Origin: Ruminococcaceae bacterium UBA1865
GTDB taxonomy: Bacteria; Bacillota; Clostridia; Oscillospirales; Acutalibacteraceae
DNA: 6,040 nucleotides
Assembly: GCA_002338255.1 (NCBI GenBank)
Contig: DDHX01000011.1
Location: 26,370 to 32,409 of the forward strand
Reading direction: 5' to 3'
The position numbers and the translations under genes are program-made. Shown here piece by piece: positions 4,363-6,040 of this stretch (the stretch's first letter is position 1; every line of letters begins with the position of its first letter). Below the pieces are notes generated by a model. It ran no database searches. It had not been told where the DNA came from and saw only the letters and a list, made by a program, of their open reading frames with translations.

Positions 4363-6040
4363 ATGCAGTTTCCAAAGCTAAAAGGAATATCAAAAAAAGA
4401 ATTTAAAAAAGAGTATCATATCATATATGAACATACAGCAGATTTTTTATATATTGTAGGTATACAGACTGTTCGGCTTTTAAAACGCGTTGCCCGCAGA
4501 CTATCCCGGTTTTTCAAGCCTGTTACCAATCTTTGCGAATCGTTGTATGCGAGTACAGTCGGAAAACAGATTTCAAAGCTTAAAAAAGAAATCAAATCGA
4601 TTCACGAGGGCTTTTCCATTGCCCACACAAGAATAGCTGAAGCAAAAAAACAAGGCTATTGGCGTGGATTTAAAGAGTATGTTAACGTTACAGCAAAGAG
4701 CCTAGTCCGCCACAGAGGTTTTGCGCTTTCTATTTTAAACATCATCGTACCGGCAGCAGCGGTTGTTCTTCTTCTGATGACTGTTCGCTACTGGAATGGT
4801 CTTAATTATGGACTTGTACTTGCGTATGACGGCAAAGAAATTGCTACAATTGCGGATGAGAAGGTCTATGAGCAGGCTACTGAAATGGTGAGCCAGCGCA
4901 TGGTACACGATACTGCTGATAACGGTACCGATGTTAGCTTTACGCCGACCTTCAAGCTGTCAATTGTTGATACAAAAAATTACGCCGCAGCAAGCTTTGT
5001 CTGTGATAAGATTATTCAGCAGTCAAACGGCATTATTGAAGAAGCGAGCGGTCTTTATGTAAACGGTGACTTAATTGGTGCAGTTAAAAGCAGCGCAGAC
5101 CTTCGCTTTATATTACAGAATATATTGAATAAAGTACGTGGCTCTGACAAAACCGCAACAGCCACCTTTTCGCAAAACGTTGAAACAATCAATGGCCTGT
5201 TTCCGACGACTACGATTATGACCACGGATGCCATGAACAATCTTATTAGCGGTACTTCAAAATCAGCGGTAACGTATACAGTTAAAGAAGGCGACACCGC
5301 AACTTCAATCGCAAAGGCGAACAATACAACGATTTCCGAACTGAACAAAATTAATAATAATCAACTGGGCGATAATCTGATGCCGGGTGATTTGATTAAT
5401 CTGAATGTTGCAGTTCCGATGCTCGACGTGGAAATGGTAAAAACAGTTACTTATCAGGTTCCACTGTCCTATCAAACGATTACTGAAAAGGATGATTCTC
5501 AGTATACGGACTACTCAAAGCAGAAAACAGCGGGTGTAAGCGGCGTGCAGCAATGTGTGGACAAGGTTTATTATGTCAACGGCGCTGAGTCGAAGCGTGA
5601 TATCGTCAGCAGAACTGTCGTAACACCGTCAATTGATAAAGTAGTGGTCACCGGCACCAAAAAGCGGCCGCGGTTCAGCGGTGCCGGTGAAAGCAGTGGC
5701 AGCCTGATGTGGCCTGTTCCGTCACTCCACATGATCACCACTTACTTTGCCTATCGCTGGGGCAGCTTCCATTATGGGATTGATATCTCCGGCGGCGGTG
5801 CCTATGGCAGAACCATTGTTGCCGCGGACGGCGGTACAGTTGTGGAAGCCGGCTGGAGCAACGGCTATGGAAATTGTGTTAAAATTAGTCATGGCAATGG
5901 GCTGGTAACTCTCTATGGCCATGCAAGCAGGCTTTTGGTTTCATCAGGGCAGAGGGTATCAAAAGGTCAATCTATTGCTCTGGTCGGCAGTACCGGAAAT
6001 TCCACGGGTCCGCATTGCCATTTTGAAGTAATTAAAAACG
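4363..6040 (+). CDS. Membrane-anchored M23 murein endopeptidase with LysM and G5 domains (partial at right edge)
   Basis: The frame is open from ATG 4363 to the edge of the window (559 codons seen, no stop), so the gene continues outside. GAAAGGA (4347-4353) is the ribosome site, and an in-frame stop at 4339 rules out an earlier start. Order: a basic cytoplasmic region (1-119), one membrane segment (about 120-141), an extracellular region with two similar short units (about 150-176 and 230-255), a LysM domain that binds peptidoglycan (about 303-348), a G5 domain (about 356-434), and an M23 (LytM-type) zinc endopeptidase domain from about 449. The M23 residues are complete: zinc ligands His470 and Asp474 in HYGID and His553 in HCHFE, with catalytic His520 in YGHAS and His551. 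It should cleave peptide crosslinks of the cell wall. Only the last one or two dozen residues are probably missing. Members of this class act in growth, division or sporulation; which one is not shown. Confidence 0.93.
   Translation, partial: MQFPKLKGISKKEFKKEYHIIYEHTADFLYIVGIQTVRLLKRVARRLSRFFKPVTNLCESLYASTVGKQISKLKKEIKSIHEGFSIAHTRIAEAKKQGYWRGFKEYVNVTAKSLVRHRGFALSILNIIVPAAAVVLLLMTVRYWNGLNYGLVLAYDGKEIATIADEKVYEQATEMVSQRMVHDTADNGTDVSFTPTFKLSIVDTKNYAAASFVCDKIIQQSNGIIEEASGLYVNGDLIGAVKSSADLRFILQNILNKVRGSDKTATATFSQNVETINGLFPTTTIMTTDAMNNLISGTSKSAVTYTVKEGDTATSIAKANNTTISELNKINNNQLGDNLMPGDLINLNVAVPMLDVEMVKTVTYQVPLSYQTITEKDDSQYTDYSKQKTAGVSGVQQCVDKVYYVNGAESKRDIVSRTVVTPSIDKVVVTGTKKRPRFSGAGESSGSLMWPVPSLHMITTYFAYRWGSFHYGIDISGGGAYGRTIVAADGGTVVEAGWSNGYGNCVKISHGNGLVTLYGHASRLLVSSGQRVSKGQSIALVGSTGNSTGPHCHFEVIKN

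Noticed and set aside
5055..5922. Two - strand open frames (5055-5348 and 5722-5922)
   Set aside because: Both lie opposite the M23 gene, whose frame is open throughout with full LysM, G5 and M23 motifs.

Overview
The window reads as ordinary chromosome from a low-to-mid GC Gram-positive bacterium, most likely a clostridial Firmicute. The grounds are strong GGAGG-type ribosome sites, SigA-like promoters, a lipoprotein solute-binding protein, a LuxS, and a membrane-anchored LysM-G5-M23 murein hydrolase. The genus cannot be read from the sequence alone. All genes lie on the + strand, and no tRNA, rRNA, CRISPR array, transposase or phage gene is visible.

Layout: (1) positions 1-275 hold the C-terminal end of an RluA-family pseudouridine synthase that starts outside the window. 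(2) A good promoter (305-333) then drives a three-gene polar amino acid importer: lipoprotein binding protein (385-1254), HisM-type permease (1335-2066) and GlnQ/HisP-type ATPase (2053-2787). A 13-bp-stem hairpin sits between the binding protein and the permease. The permease and ATPase genes overlap by 14 bases. (3) A perfect 20-bp inverted repeat (2805-2847) separates the importer from a two-gene unit: a zinc-dependent phospholipase C-fold protein without a signal peptide (2864-3757, TTG start) and luxS (3771-4226). (4) A 136-base gap carries a second promoter, a small dyad in its spacer and a 17-base match to the WalR (YycF) box. It leads into a large M23 endopeptidase gene (4363 to beyond the right edge) with a cytoplasmic basic region, one membrane segment, LysM, G5 and peptidase domains.

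Working together: the importer brings in an amino acid that cannot be named from sequence, and LuxS recycles S-ribosylhomocysteine to homocysteine while making the AI-2 precursor. A sulfur amino acid link between them is possible but is only inferred from adjacency. The M23 protein is an independent cell-wall remodelling gene, and the WalR-like box fits that role. I found no convincing evidence of a wholly new system. The items most worth checking are the WalR-like box, the 20-bp hairpin abutting the phospholipase-like gene's ribosome site, the pairing of that gene with luxS, and the unrecognised N-terminal region of the M23 protein.
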